A DNA stretch of 64,000 bases from Fodinibius roseus (lineage in GTDB: Bacteria > Bacteroidota > Rhodothermia > Balneolales > Balneolaceae): the NCBI RefSeq assembly GCF_900129315.1, contig NZ_FQUS01000009.1:62001-126000 (forward strand), written 5' to 3'. The notes under the pieces are model-generated. The model worked only from the letters and a program-made list of their open reading frames with translations. It had not been told where the DNA came from and searched no databases. Positions 16,900 through 26,475 of the stretch are shown piece after piece. Numbering within the stretch: position 1 is the first letter of the stretch; every line of letters starts with the position of its first letter. A program made the position numbers and the translations under genes.

Positions 16900-17643
16900 C
16901 TATCTAAAAGGGTTGGTTTCGAAAAAAGCCTCAAAGGATTGCATGGGCAGGGGACCGTTATAGTATTTGAAGGGTTCCCCGTAGGTGGCGCCGATCAAAT
17001 GTCCATAGTGCCGGGCACGGGCTTCGATGCCTTTGAAGAATTGAGTATTCGAAATATACGTTTCCGGTTCATCCTCCGACGTTTCTGCATTAAACTGGGT
17101 TTCAAAAGCCAGAATAGCTTCTATCTTTGTGTCAAAGGTTTCTGTGATATCAAAAACCATATCCGGTTCAAAAGGTCGATCCTGCATATAGTGAAGGATG
17201 TGCGACGGTCTCCAGCGCTCCTGCGGACGATCCTGCTCATCAACGGTTTTAATCTTGGCTAATCCGCTGTAAAAGAGTGCATCCAGCGCCAGCCTGGTAC
17301 CCTGCCCGTGGTCCGGATGGCGGTCCGACGGTGCGCCCACCAGGCAGATATGGGGCTGGAATTCCCGGATCTTTTGAATGACCCTGAGCTGGTTGTCCCG
17401 GTCGTTCCGGATGTCCGTATCCGCAATACCGAGGTTTTTCCGTACCTTCAGTCCCACAATATCCGCTGCGGATGACGCTTCCTTCAGTCGTTCTTCAGGG
17501 GTGCCGCGGGTGCCCATTTCGCCCCGCGTGAAGTCAATGACCCCCACCTTCTTGCCCTGTTTGGCCAGTGCTGTGAGCGTGCCTCCGCAGCAGAGCTCGG
17601 TATCATCCGGGTGAGCCGCCAACGCTAAAATATCCAGTTTCAT
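16900..17643 (-). CDS. bshB1: Bacillithiol biosynthesis deacetylase BshB1
   Basis: Removes the acetyl group from GlcNAc-malate, the second step of bacillithiol synthesis. The 247-aa protein has the PIG-L/LmbE zinc motif AHPDDTE (9-15), the distal RHPDHGQ (about 108-114) and the BshB1-typical TRGEMGTRGTPEERLKEA and FFKGIEARARHYG blocks. bshA and bshC are not in the window. Repeat A2 begins 59 bp upstream of its start codon. The assignment to BshB1 rather than a generic PIG-L deacetylase rests on full-length similarity to the pattern I know. Confidence 0.9.
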   Translation of the reverse strand: MKLDILALAAHPDDTELCCGGTLTALAKQGKKVGVIDFTRGEMGTRGTPEERLKEASSAADIVGLKVRKNLGIADTDIRNDRDNQLRVIQKIREFQPHICLVGAPSDRHPDHGQGTRLALDALFYSGLAKIKTVDEQDRPQERWRPSHILHYMQDRPFEPDMVFDITETFDTKIEAILAFETQFNAETSEDEPETYISNTQFFKGIEARARHYGHLIGATYGEPFKYYNGPLPMQSFEAFFETNPFR

Positions 17644-17702
17644 AGTTATGATATATATTTAATTGTATATGTTACAGATCATTTCTTTAATTACAGGAAC
17701 CG

Positions 17703-17847
17703 GTCGGACTTAGCACAATCTATTGCAAGTCCATCGCCATTGGCCGGATTACGAGTTCTTTTTGTTAATCAGGCCCGCTATTCGACTCAAAAGACCACAA
17801 AATGGGACTCAAATCGCCTGACTCTCCCTGCCTCCTCTAAATCCGAC
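17703..17847 (-). repeat. Dispersed repeat family A, copy A2 (fullest copy)
   Basis: A 145-bp element whose ends are 11-bp inverted repeats: plus-strand GTCGGACTTAG (17703-17713) and CTAAATCCGAC (17837-17847), which pair with one mismatch (a G-U pair in RNA). It shares its left part with A1 and A3 and its right part with A1. It lies upstream of bshB1 in bshB1 orientation. No target-site duplication is evident. The remainder of the 306-bp gap 17644-17949 holds no gene; the permease operon starts at 17950. Confidence 0.7.
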
Positions 17848-17949
17848 AGACTCCCGTGCACGTAAAATGACATCAAATTGATTCAGATGCAACGATTTGC
17901 CCCGGTTTCCGTAAAACAACTTTTAGATCTGCAATAAATTCAAAGCATT

Positions 17950-19185
17950 TTGATAACGCGATTGCTAACCAGTACATGGGAAGGATTTAAGATTTCGCTG
18001 CGTGCGCTGTGGATCAATAAGACGCGCTCTATCCTTACCACCCTGTGCATTATTATCGGTATTGTCATGGTAACGCTCATGAATGCGGTGAGCAACGGCA
18101 TGGATGCCGAGTTTGACAAGAGTATGGCGATGATGGGACAAAATGTGGTGTATGTGGAAAAGCAGCCGTGGGGCGGGGGACCCAATTACGAGTGGTGGAA
18201 GTACCGCAACCGACGGGAAATGAAGCTCCGTTATGTAGACCGGCTCCGGGAGTCGAGTCGACTGGCCTCGGATATTTCAGCCGTGGCCGCCCGAAGTACC
18301 ACGCTCCGCTACGACGATAAAAGTTCTGATGATGTTTTTATGGCGGGCGCCACAGAAAAATATTTTGAAACCGCGGGACTGGATATCGCCACTGGACGGG
18401 TTTTTACCGCAGAAGAAGTACGCAGGGGAGTAAAAGTGGTCGTACTGGGAGCAACCCTGGTTGAAACATTTTTCGAACAGGAGGACCCGATCGGCAAGGA
18501 TATCCGGGTGGGGGGACAGAGATTCCGGGTTATCGGGGTATTGGAGAAACAGGGCAAGTTCCTTGGACTCTCGGATATGGATCGGCGGGCCATCACTCCC
18601 ATCACCGCCTATGGACAGATATTTACCCTGCGCAGCGGTATCCAGATTGCGGTGAAATTTCCGGACGAGATAAGTGCCGGGGAGGGAGAATATGAAATAG
18701 AAGGCATCATGCGGCGGATTCGCCAGCTGGAAGCCACCGAGCAAAATGATTTTTCCATTAACAAGCCGGAGGCGTTCCGGCAGCAGCTCGAATCCTTTAA
18801 GGCAGGACTCTACATGGTCGGCGGGGGACTGACTTTTCTCTCGCTGATCATCGGGGGCATCGGGGTAATGAATATTATGTTTGTGTCTGTCCGGGAGCGA
18901 ACCAAGGAAATAGGTATCCGGAAGGCCGTGGGGGCCCGGTCCTGGGAAATTCTCTATCAATTCCTGATTGAAGCCATTCTGATGTGTCTGATGGGCGGCC
19001 TCGCCGGCTTAGGGTTAGCCTACCCGCTGAGCCTGCTGTTGAATCAGATTTTTATTGCTTCGATCGACCTCAGCGTTGTCTTCGGTGCCTTCCTGCTGTG
19101 CTCCCTGGTAGGTCTGGTATTTGGATTTATTCCGGCCTATAAAGCTGCTCATTCCGATCCCATAGAATCTCTCAGATACGAATAA
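17950..19185 (+). CDS. MacB/FtsX-type ABC transporter permease 1
   Basis: A 411-aa permease with one N-terminal transmembrane helix (about 25-45), a large periplasmic MacB-PCD domain (about 50-275) and three C-terminal helices of the FtsX fold (about 288, 340 and 370-400). It ends in the family signature PAYKAAHSDPIESLRYE. There is no ATPase domain; the ATPase is probably the one at 24687. The frame opens at TTG 17950; a stop lies five codons upstream and there is no early ATG. The next permease starts one base after its stop. Confidence 0.9.
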   Translation: MITRLLTSTWEGFKISLRALWINKTRSILTTLCIIIGIVMVTLMNAVSNGMDAEFDKSMAMMGQNVVYVEKQPWGGGPNYEWWKYRNRREMKLRYVDRLRESSRLASDISAVAARSTTLRYDDKSSDDVFMAGATEKYFETAGLDIATGRVFTAEEVRRGVKVVVLGATLVETFFEQEDPIGKDIRVGGQRFRVIGVLEKQGKFLGLSDMDRRAITPITAYGQIFTLRSGIQIAVKFPDEISAGEGEYEIEGIMRRIRQLEATEQNDFSINKPEAFRQQLESFKAGLYMVGGGLTFLSLIIGGIGVMNIMFVSVRERTKEIGIRKAVGARSWEILYQFLIEAILMCLMGGLAGLGLAYPLSLLLNQIFIASIDLSVVFGAFLLCSLVGLVFGFIPAYKAAHSDPIESLRYE

Positions 19186-19186
19186 T

Positions 19187-20410
19187 ATGCATATTAAGGA
19201 AACATTCATGCAGGCTTTCGATTCGCTATGGGCGAATAAATTGCGTTCTTCCTTAACGCTCCTGGCCCTTGTGGTAGGGGTCTTCTCAGTGATCGTATCC
19301 ACTACAGCCGTGGCGGTACTGGACAACTTTTTTACGAATACGATGAGCGTGATGGGGGGCGATGTGATCAATGTGTCACGCAATCCATCGATACAGATCG
19401 GCGACGGGGGACGCAGTGATCGCAACCGGAAGGATATTTCATTTGCTACCATGGAAGAGCTGCAGGAGCGGCTTCGGCTGGCCGGGGATGTGAGTCCCGA
19501 TGAGATGTTCGACCGGACAAAAGTTAGCTATGGTGATAAGGAGACCGATCCTACGGTTCAGGTCCGGGGGAGTAATGAGCACTATTTAAACAATAATGCG
19601 TATGAGTTACGGGACGGGAGGAATTTTATCCCGGAAGATATTCAATACGCCCGGAAGTATGCAATCATCGGTAGCGAAGTGCAGGCGGAACTTTTTGGAA
19701 ATGAATACCCGATGGGTAAAGAGATCCGGATAAAGGGACAGCGGTATCGTATAATAGGACTGTTGGAGCAGAAAGGAAGCATCTTCGGACAGTCATTGGA
19801 TGAATTTGTGCTCATTCCCTATACCACGGCGCTGATGGTATATGGAGGCAACCGGAATATTGATATACAAGTCAAAGCCCCCAAAATGGAACTGATTCAA
19901 GCTGCAATGGATGAGGTTACCGGCATTCTGCGGGTCATTCGGAATGTGGCGCCGGGAACGGAGAATGATTTTGAAATTGAAACAAACGATTCGCTTGCGG
20001 GTACGTTCGATCAGTTTACGTTCATCCTCTATGCGGTAGGTTTTGTGATCGGCGGAATCACCCTCTTCGGGGCCGGTATCGGGGTAATGAACATTATGCT
20101 GGTATCGGTAACCGAGCGTACAAGAGAGATCGGCATTCGAAAAGCAGTGGGAGCCACGCGAAAAGCGATTGTATCACAATTCCTGGCCGAGGCAATTTTT
20201 ATTTGTCAGCTGGGCGGATTTATCGGTATTGCGCTGGGTATCCTGGCCGGCAACGGAATGGCTCTATGGATTGAAACAGATCCTGTCATTCCCGTCTGGG
20301 CGGTTCTGATGGGATTTTTCGGAATGTTTGTTATCGGTATGCTCTTTGGGGTATATCCTGCCTATAAAGCTGCACAGCTGGATCCCATCGACAGCCTGAG
20401 ATATGAGTGA
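19187..20410 (+). CDS. MacB/FtsX-type ABC transporter permease 2
   Basis: A 407-aa paralogue of the preceding permease with the same layout: a helix at about 20-40, a periplasmic MacB-PCD domain to about residue 270, three FtsX helices, and the C-terminal signature PAYKAAQLDPIDSLRYE. GVMNIMLVSVTERTREIGIRKA is the cytoplasmic coupling region that docks on the ATPase. The two permeases probably form a heterodimer with the shared ATPase at 24687. Confidence 0.9.
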   Translation: MHIKETFMQAFDSLWANKLRSSLTLLALVVGVFSVIVSTTAVAVLDNFFTNTMSVMGGDVINVSRNPSIQIGDGGRSDRNRKDISFATMEELQERLRLAGDVSPDEMFDRTKVSYGDKETDPTVQVRGSNEHYLNNNAYELRDGRNFIPEDIQYARKYAIIGSEVQAELFGNEYPMGKEIRIKGQRYRIIGLLEQKGSIFGQSLDEFVLIPYTTALMVYGGNRNIDIQVKAPKMELIQAAMDEVTGILRVIRNVAPGTENDFEIETNDSLAGTFDQFTFILYAVGFVIGGITLFGAGIGVMNIMLVSVTERTREIGIRKAVGATRKAIVSQFLAEAIFICQLGGFIGIALGILAGNGMALWIETDPVIPVWAVLMGFFGMFVIGMLFGVYPAYKAAQLDPIDSLRYE

Positions 20411-20501
20411 AAGCATTTAATAATACATCACTTTACTAAGAATTTCATTAAATTAAGGGTAGAAGAGCAAAGAAGAACCCGGAACCTAAATCTTGATTGT
20501 T

Positions 20502-20714
20502 ATGAATGAAGAGATCCTCGAAAATCTAAACCGGCGTCTGGATGACGCCCTTGATCACGGGCGGCGCCTGGTAGAAAATGACGAGTTGCCCAAACAGGCG
20601 GAAGAACTTAAAAATCGAACAGAAACACTTATTCGCAAACATCCTATAAAAAGCGTGGCGGCAGGACTGTTTGCCGGCTATGTGTTAGGAAAAATATTAA
20701 GTTCCGGCGACTAA
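20502..20714 (+). CDS. Small YqjD/ElaB-like membrane-anchored protein
   Basis: A 70-aa protein with an amphipathic N-terminal helix (about 1-50) and a C-terminal glycine-containing membrane segment in KHPIKSVAAGLFAGYVLGK. This architecture matches DUF883-type proteins such as YqjD and ElaB, which bind ribosomes at the membrane in stationary-phase E. coli. ATG 20502 was chosen over an in-frame TTG at 20493. Two further genes of similar style follow at once, resembling the yqjD-yqjE arrangement. Confidence 0.65.
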   Translation: MNEEILENLNRRLDDALDHGRRLVENDELPKQAEELKNRTETLIRKHPIKSVAAGLFAGYVLGKILSSGD

Positions 20715-20716
20715 TC

Positions 20717-21154
20717 ATGAAATCAAACAAAACCACAGATCCGGTGGGACAGAGGCTTCGCAGTATCACGGCAGATCTCAAGCGGTATGCTGAAAAACGT
20801 ATTGAGCTGGTCATGCTGGGTTTGGGAGAATCTTTTTCCAACTGGATAGCCATATCCGTCCAGCGTACGGCAGGAGCTGTTTTAATGCTTGTCGGCGTCT
20901 GTTTTTTATTTGTTGCTTTGGCCATCTACCTGGATGATTTGCTGAACACCCCGGGCCTGGGTTTTGCGATTGTTTCCGTTCCGCTATTTATTCTGGGTAC
21001 ATTATTTGTTTATTTAAAACCTGATCGATTATTTGAAGGGCTGCAGGAACTCTTTGAAAATGAAGTCATAGAGGCGATTGAACAGAATGGCAAAGATCAA
21101 CCCGCGCAAATCGAGGCTCCTGAAACTGAACAATCACTGAATAAGGACGCATAA
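20717..21154 (+). CDS. YqjE-like phage-holin-superfamily membrane protein
   Basis: A 145-aa protein with a basic N-terminal region, two transmembrane helices (near residues 52-73 and 82-103) and an acidic C-terminal tail. The order short helix, two TM segments, cytoplasmic tail matches YqjE/Holin_X (PF07332-like) proteins. It starts 2 bp after the YqjD-like gene and ends 6 bp before the next, so the three form one operon. Function in the envelope is unknown. Confidence 0.65.
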   Translation: MKSNKTTDPVGQRLRSITADLKRYAEKRIELVMLGLGESFSNWIAISVQRTAGAVLMLVGVCFLFVALAIYLDDLLNTPGLGFAIVSVPLFILGTLFVYLKPDRLFEGLQELFENEVIEAIEQNGKDQPAQIEAPETEQSLNKDA

Positions 21155-21160
21155 AATATT

Positions 21161-21562
21161 ATGGCAAAGGATAAAAAAGATAAACTGGAACAGAAGAAGA
21201 AAGAACTGGAGGCAGAACTCACCCATATCCAGGATGAACTGGATGATTCGATCGATCGCGTTCGTAGCGAGGTATCGGATAAGCTGGATCCCAAGTCTTT
21301 TATCCGGGATCACCCGCTGCCGGTGGTGGGGGGAGCGGTGCTACTTGGTTTTTTGTTGGGACATAATGACCGCCATTCGCCCGGCTCATCTACCTCTTCC
21401 GCTTCGGATGGTAAGTTTACCAGTACGCTGGTGTATGAGTTAAAACGCCTGGCAACCAAGAAAGCGCTTTCCTATGTAACTGACTTTATGGAACAGAAAA
21501 TTGATGAAAAAGCGGGCCGGCATTTCGGAAGCTCCAACGGTACCACAGAAGAACAGCAGTAG
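21161..21562 (+). CDS. Coiled-coil membrane-anchored protein, YqjD-like
   Basis: A 133-aa protein. Residues 1-45 are highly charged and predicted coiled coil, and a short glycine-rich membrane segment follows at about 52-68 (HPLPVVGGAVLLGFLLGH). A Ser-rich linker and an amphipathic C-terminal helix complete it. It is the third gene of the small envelope-protein operon at 20502-21562, which sits between the export permeases and TolC. No function known. Confidence 0.6.
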   Translation: MAKDKKDKLEQKKKELEAELTHIQDELDDSIDRVRSEVSDKLDPKSFIRDHPLPVVGGAVLLGFLLGHNDRHSPGSSTSSASDGKFTSTLVYELKRLATKKALSYVTDFMEQKIDEKAGRHFGSSNGTTEEQQ

Positions 21563-21880
21563 GGTTTGCCCAGTCTGAAAGGCTCCTTAGAGCGAGAAAT
21601 AAAAAAATTCGATGAGAGCATTAATAATACGAGTTGAAGTTGGGGACAAGGCCCAGGGTCAAGGGGCACAGAAAGAAATAAAGATTTGGAATACTGGTTG
21701 ACTGGAGGGCTTTGAAAACGAGGAATTCTATTCAAGGTCAGCGGAAAGTTGTAATCGTATCGGTCTGCCGGCGATTTCTCACGATAATGGTTTTTATTAG
21801 TTAATGAAAAAGCCCACCTTTTCTATTAAGCGGTCAAGATATTTTTGATTTTTTTACATAAAAAGATCTTTTCGCAGTGT
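21563..21880 (+). repeat. Gap with degenerate family B copy (B2)
   Basis: The clearest repeat remnant is 21706-21744, AGGGCTTTGAAAACGAGG followed by ATTCTATTCAAGGTCA, which matches the left end of B3 and B4. A short GCGATTTC further on (21770-21777) also occurs in B3. The right inverted end is absent, so B2 is a partial copy. No gene was found in 21563-21936. Confidence 0.45.
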
Positions 21881-21899
21881 AACTATTTTTATAATAGTT
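21881..21899. promoter_or_regulatory. Palindromic operator-like site before the tolC-like gene
   Basis: AACTATT-TTTAT-AATAGTT is a perfect 7-bp inverted repeat ending 37 bp before the start codon, in an AT-rich promoter region. The position suits repression of the TolC-adaptor-ATPase operon by a dimeric regulator. It resembles AACTATTATAGTT before satD. Confidence 0.4.
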
Positions 21900-21936
21900 C
21901 GTGTAATTACAAGGAATAAAAACCAATTAATTTGCT

Positions 21937-23292
21937 ATGAATATGCGTAAAGGGATTCTCTTACTCCTCATCGGCTTTAGCCTGTCGACTGCTTTGCAAG
22001 CTCAAAATACTCAAGATATCAGGAATATTTCCCTCGAGGATGCCATCGATATCGCTCTGGAAAACAACAGCCAGTTAAAAATAGCAGAGAACGATGTTGA
22101 ACTTGCCGAAAACCAGATGCGCAGTGAAAAAGCTGATTATATTCCATCCCTGAACGCAACTTTATCAGGTAACAGAAGTATCGGCCGCAGTTTTAACCAG
22201 GATGTAGGCGAAATCGTTACGGAGACCACAAATTCCTTTTTCAGCAGAGCAAATGCCGATCTCCCGATTTTCAGCGGCTTTGAGAATTTACATTCACTCA
22301 GGAGCAGCAGGTACGACAAACAATCTATGGAAGAGAATCTCCAGCGCGTGCGTGAAAATGTCATTTTTAATACCGCCAGCAACTATCTGCAGTATATCTT
22401 GGATCAGCATTTTTTGGAAATTGATCGGGAGAATCTGGAGGCTTCCCGGCAAACACTACAGCAGGTACGTGCGCAGGTGGAGGTGGGATCACGTCCCCGG
22501 GTAGATCTCTACAACCAGGAAGCTACAGTGGCCAATAACGAGCTGTCAGTTGTCAATTCGGAAAATGCCGTACAGTCCAGCCGCCTGCAGTTAATCCAGA
22601 CGCTCCAGATCGATCCCCGAAAAGACTATGAGTTTTCCACCCCGGAAATTAACGAACAGACGGTAGCAGCAGCCGATTATAATCTCGATCAGCTGGTAGA
22701 CACGGCGCTCGAAAATCGGTCTGACCTGCAAAGGGAAGAACTGAATATTTTGTCGCTGGAACATCAGATGAAAGCGACACGTGGGAGCCTGTACCCGTCA
22801 CTGAGCTTAAGTGCAAGCCTTCAGAGCCGGTACTCCGATGGAATTCAGCTCGATTTTCAGGACCAGTTTTTTGACCAGAATATCAACCGCTCTGTGGGAC
22901 TATCCCTTAATATACCTATTTTCGGCAACCTGGACAGAAGAACCAATGTGCAGGCGCAGCAGATTAATTATAAAAATGCGCGCCTGGCTTTGCAGGAAAC
23001 GCAGCTGCAGGTTGTACAAGAGGTAAACCAGGCCTATAACGACTATACCTCATATATTAAACAACTCGAATCATCGGAGAAAGCCCTCCAGGCTGCCGAG
23101 CGATCCTATTTGACTCAAAAAGAACGGTACGAAGTCGGCGCCGGTACGCTCATTGAATTAAGTGACGCCAATGCGCAGTATGTGGAGGCCCAGGCAAGCA
23201 GGGCACAGGCGCTGTTTCGCGTGATCTTTCAGCAAAAACTGCTTGATTATTACATAGGAAGGTTAGATGAAAATGTATCGTTTGGGTTATAA
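21937..23292 (+). CDS. tolC: TolC-family outer-membrane efflux protein
   Basis: A 451-aa protein with a signal peptide (1-22, ending LQAQ) and two OEP repeats: LEDAIDIALENNSQLKIAEN begins the first and the second begins near YNLDQLVDTALENRSDLQRE (about residue 248). It forms the outer-membrane channel of tripartite pumps. The following adaptor and ATPase genes (17- and 7-bp gaps) and the two permeases upstream complete a MacAB-TolC-like exporter. The symbol denotes the family, not proven orthology. Confidence 0.9.
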   Translation: MNMRKGILLLLIGFSLSTALQAQNTQDIRNISLEDAIDIALENNSQLKIAENDVELAENQMRSEKADYIPSLNATLSGNRSIGRSFNQDVGEIVTETTNSFFSRANADLPIFSGFENLHSLRSSRYDKQSMEENLQRVRENVIFNTASNYLQYILDQHFLEIDRENLEASRQTLQQVRAQVEVGSRPRVDLYNQEATVANNELSVVNSENAVQSSRLQLIQTLQIDPRKDYEFSTPEINEQTVAAADYNLDQLVDTALENRSDLQREELNILSLEHQMKATRGSLYPSLSLSASLQSRYSDGIQLDFQDQFFDQNINRSVGLSLNIPIFGNLDRRTNVQAQQINYKNARLALQETQLQVVQEVNQAYNDYTSYIKQLESSEKALQAAERSYLTQKERYEVGAGTLIELSDANAQYVEAQASRAQALFRVIFQQKLLDYYIGRLDENVSFGL

Positions 23293-23308
23293 ACCATGAG
23301 GTGACACT

Positions 23309-24679
23309 ATGACTCGCAAAACGAAATCGCCCACTCGAAGACTGCTTTATATCAGTGCAGCCTTCATCACAGTGCTCATACTGGGTGGTTTTACAGCCCG
23401 TTATATGGGCTGGCTTGGCGGAGGGGAGGAGGCTTTCGAGGTTGAAACCGCGGAAGCCGCCCAAAGGAATATCACCCAGATTGTATCTGCTTCCGGTAAA
23501 ATACAACCGGAGGTAGAAGTGGTGATGCGCCCGGAGGTATCCGGGGAAATTATTGAGCTGCCGGTCAAGGAAGGCGATTATGTAGCAAAAGGCGATCTGC
23601 TGGTTCGTATTAAACCGGATATTTACCAGGCCCGTATCGATGAAATAAATGCCTCTCTTTTGACCCAGAAAGCACGACGGGAGCAGGCAAGGGCCAGCCT
23701 GTTGGAGGCGGAGTCGGTGTATAAACAAAATAAGCAGCTGTTTGAGCGAGAGGCTATTTCGGAGACCGAATTTATTCAGTCACAATCAAACTATGAATCT
23801 CAACAGGCCAATTTCCAGGCAGCTAAGTACCAGGTACAAAGCATCCAGGCCCAGCTGGAACAGGCCGAAGAAGAGTTGCAAAAGACGATCATACGATCGC
23901 CACGGGAGGGAACAGTCAGTAAACTTGCGGTCGAAGTGGGGGAGCGCGTACTGGGGAATACGCAGTCGATCGGGACCGAAATGCTGCGCATTGCCATGAT
24001 GGATCAGCTGGAAGTTCAGGTAGAGGTTAATGAAAATGATATTGTAAATGTAGCAGTTGATGACACGGCCAATATTATGGTCGACGCCTACCCGGACCGG
24101 ACGTTCGAAGGCGTCGTGACGGAAATCGCCAACTCTGCAGAGGTCACCGCCGAGGGAACCAGCGAAGAGGTTACGAATTATGAAGTTAAAATAAGGATTA
24201 CCACCCCACATAACCTCGAAATGGCCGGGAACGAGAGCATGGTGCAAATAACATCGGAAGAAGAAATGTCCGGGGATCATTTTACGCCTACCTTCAAGCC
24301 GGGGATGTCTGCCACCGTGGACGTTGAGACAGAAACAGCGCATGATGTGGTGGCTGTACCGATACAGGCGGTAACCGTCCGTGACTTTGCGGAGGAAGGA
24401 GAGGGACCTGCTGGCTCGCTGAAAGCAGATACTTCTTCCAGCGAACAGAGAACGATTATCCCCGATGAGGATTTGCGGAAAGTAGTCTTTGTCGTGGAAG
24501 GGGGGAAAGCCTACCGGCGTCGGGTGAAAACCGGCATCAGCGATAATACGCATATCCAGATTGTGTCGGGTATTGACGAGGAGGAGGATATCGTGATCGG
24601 CAGCTATCGGATTCTGTCCAGGGATCTGTCTGACGGGGACAATATCAACATAAATAATCGTAAATTTACCAGCAGGTAA
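23309..24679 (+). CDS. Periplasmic adaptor (HlyD/MacA family)
   Basis: A 456-aa membrane-fusion protein: N-terminal anchor (about 12-30), a first biotinyl-lipoyl half ([19 protein letters not shown]), a long alpha-helical hairpin (about 110-200), the second lipoyl half ([20 protein letters not shown]) and C-terminal barrel and MP domains. Acidic insertions (about 290-315 and 365-390) make it longer than MacA, which has about 370 residues. It bridges the FtsX-type permeases and TolC. Confidence 0.9.
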   Translation: MTRKTKSPTRRLLYISAAFITVLILGGFTARYMGWLGGGEEAFEVETAEAAQRNITQIVSASGKIQPEVEVVMRPEVSGEIIELPVKEGDYVAKGDLLVRIKPDIYQARIDEINASLLTQKARREQARASLLEAESVYKQNKQLFEREAISETEFIQSQSNYESQQANFQAAKYQVQSIQAQLEQAEEELQKTIIRSPREGTVSKLAVEVGERVLGNTQSIGTEMLRIAMMDQLEVQVEVNENDIVNVAVDDTANIMVDAYPDRTFEGVVTEIANSAEVTAEGTSEEVTNYEVKIRITTPHNLEMAGNESMVQITSEEEMSGDHFTPTFKPGMSATVDVETETAHDVVAVPIQAVTVRDFAEEGEGPAGSLKADTSSSEQRTIIPDEDLRKVVFVVEGGKAYRRRVKTGISDNTHIQIVSGIDEEEDIVIGSYRILSRDLSDGDNININNRKFTSR

Positions 24680-24686
24680 GAATATC

Positions 24687-25421
24687 ATGGCAGAACCACT
24701 TATTAAAATTCGGGACCTGATGAAGATTTATCAGATGGGAAACCAGGAAGTCAGGGCGCTCGACGGGGTATCTTTCGACGTCCAGGAAAATGAATATATT
24801 GCCATAATGGGTCCCTCGGGCTCCGGCAAATCAACGATGATGAACCTTATCGGCTGCCTCGATACGCCGACGCACGGAACGTATATATTAAACAACCAGG
24901 ACGTGAGTGAACTGGAAGACGCTGAGCTTGCGGAAGTTCGCAACCGGGAGATCGGTTTTGTCTTCCAGACCTTTAACCTGTTACCCCGGACCGATTGCCT
25001 GTCAAACGTTGAGCTGCCTCTTATCTATTCCGGCATTAAAACAGCCGAACGCCACAAGCGGGCTGCTAAAACACTTGAACGGGTGGGACTCGGTGATCGT
25101 ATGGACCATAAACCAAACGAGCTTTCCGGGGGACAGCGTCAGCGTGTTGCTATCGCCCGCGCGCTGGTGAACAATCCGTCTATCCTGCTGGCGGATGAAC
25201 CGACCGGAAACCTGGACACCCAGACAGGGAAAGAAATCATGATGCTTTTTGAAGAACTCTACCGGATGGGCAATACCATTCTGTTGGTCACACACGAAGA
25301 TGAGATTGCCGACCATGCCCGCCGGACTATACGCCTGCGCGACGGGAGGATAGAAAGTGATACGAAAGTAGAGAACCCGGCGCTTGAGCATCTGGATATT
25401 TCGATACCGGCCGCGGGCTAA
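24687..25421 (+). CDS. MacB/LolD-type ABC transporter ATP-binding protein
   Basis: A 244-aa ATPase with Walker [10 protein letters not shown] (about 45-53), Q-loop [11 protein letters not shown], signature [15 protein letters not shown], Walker [13 protein letters not shown] and H-loop VTHE. The motif set is that of MacB/LolD ATPases, which energise FtsX-fold permeases. It closes the operon, 7 bp after the adaptor, and most likely powers the permease pair at 17950-20410. Confidence 0.93.
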   Translation: MAEPLIKIRDLMKIYQMGNQEVRALDGVSFDVQENEYIAIMGPSGSGKSTMMNLIGCLDTPTHGTYILNNQDVSELEDAELAEVRNREIGFVFQTFNLLPRTDCLSNVELPLIYSGIKTAERHKRAAKTLERVGLGDRMDHKPNELSGGQRQRVAIARALVNNPSILLADEPTGNLDTQTGKEIMMLFEELYRMGNTILLVTHEDEIADHARRTIRLRDGRIESDTKVENPALEHLDISIPAAG

Positions 25422-25543
25422 ATACGAGTCATGATCCGATTTTCCGAACTCTGATTCGGGATCAGTGAATATTTATTGGGGGTAAAAGGTTAGGTGTTTT
25501 TCATAGAATGAGCGTTAGGGTCGTTTATCCGGGAGGGAGATAT

Positions 25544-26371
25544 TCAGGAAATGTCAAGCTCTATACGGGGCGTACCGTTTCTGAAATACAGCTCCAGCGG
25601 ATGATCATAAACGCTGCTTAGTTTGTCTGAAGTGAGAACCTCCTTCTTCGGACCGGAAAAAGCAGCGCGTCCCTCTTTTAGCAAAATTACATTGGTAACT
25701 TCCGGGAAGACTTCCTCAAGGTGATGAGTAACGATGAGCACGGTCGTACCCTGCCGGGCAATATTGCGAATATGTTGCAGGCACCTTTCCCGTGCTACAA
25801 GATCAAGTGCTGTGGTGGGCTCATCCAGAACCAGCACTTCCGGTGAAGTAACCAGTGCCCGTGCGATGAGCACACGCCGCGCCTCGCCGGCGGACATCCG
25901 GTTGAACCTGCGGTCTTTCAGATGAGCCGCATCGATAGAGGCAAGGGTGCGGGACGCTTTATGTTTCATTGCATCGGTGATGCGATGATGTCCGAAGAGT
26001 TGCATACTCGAAAAGAAGCCGGTGAGCACCACTTCGCTGCCACTGAGCCGGCCGTGGTTCAGGTTATGCCTGATTTCGCTTTCCAGGTCGGAGGAGATGA
26101 TACCGATACGTTTTCGCAGCTCGCTGACTATCCAGCGGTCTTTTCCAAAAACGCGGATAGGAGGCGTATCGCCTTCGGGAGCCAGCGGGTGCAACTGATG
26201 GGTCAGCAGCTGAATAAAGGTGGACTTGCCCGAGCCGTTGGGCCCCACTATAGCCGTATGCTCGCGCGGGTTGATAGTCATCGAAAATTGATCCATGACT
26301 TTTGTATCGTTGCGATAGGCCGTAACATCGTGAAACTGCAATACAGGGGGTTGCTGGTCCCGGTTATCCAT
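25544..26371 (-). CDS. ABC transporter ATP-binding protein (ModF/YlmA-like)
   Basis: A 275-aa stand-alone ATPase: Walker A GPNGSGKST (about 39-47), Q-loop GIISSDLESEIR, signature MSAGEARRVLIARAL (a variant of LSGGQ), Walker B VLVLDEPTTALD and H-loop VTHHLEEVFPEVTNV. The variant signature and C-terminal stretch recall YlmA/ModF-type proteins. No permease gene adjoins it, so the transported substrate, if any, is unknown. Confidence 0.8.
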   Translation of the reverse strand: MDNRDQQPPVLQFHDVTAYRNDTKVMDQFSMTINPREHTAIVGPNGSGKSTFIQLLTHQLHPLAPEGDTPPIRVFGKDRWIVSELRKRIGIISSDLESEIRHNLNHGRLSGSEVVLTGFFSSMQLFGHHRITDAMKHKASRTLASIDAAHLKDRRFNRMSAGEARRVLIARALVTSPEVLVLDEPTTALDLVARERCLQHIRNIARQGTTVLIVTHHLEEVFPEVTNVILLKEGRAAFSGPKKEVLTSDKLSSVYDHPLELYFRNGTPRIELDIS

Positions 26372-26475
26372 ATAATCAGTAACTATACTTATCTTTCGCT
26401 GGTTTGTTCATTTCCACTGTTTTAGGAGACAGTGGTTGTGGATTATAAAGGGTCTATTAAAAAAATCATCACATT

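Noticed and set aside
16875-16915. AACCCTT / AAGGGTT inverted pair at the end of bshB1
   Set aside because: Long loop, no U-tract and overlap with the stop codon; too weak for a terminator.
25432-25465. Possible TGATCC...GGATCA hairpin after the export ATPase
   Set aside because: Only about six base pairs and no U-tract follow; not called a terminator.
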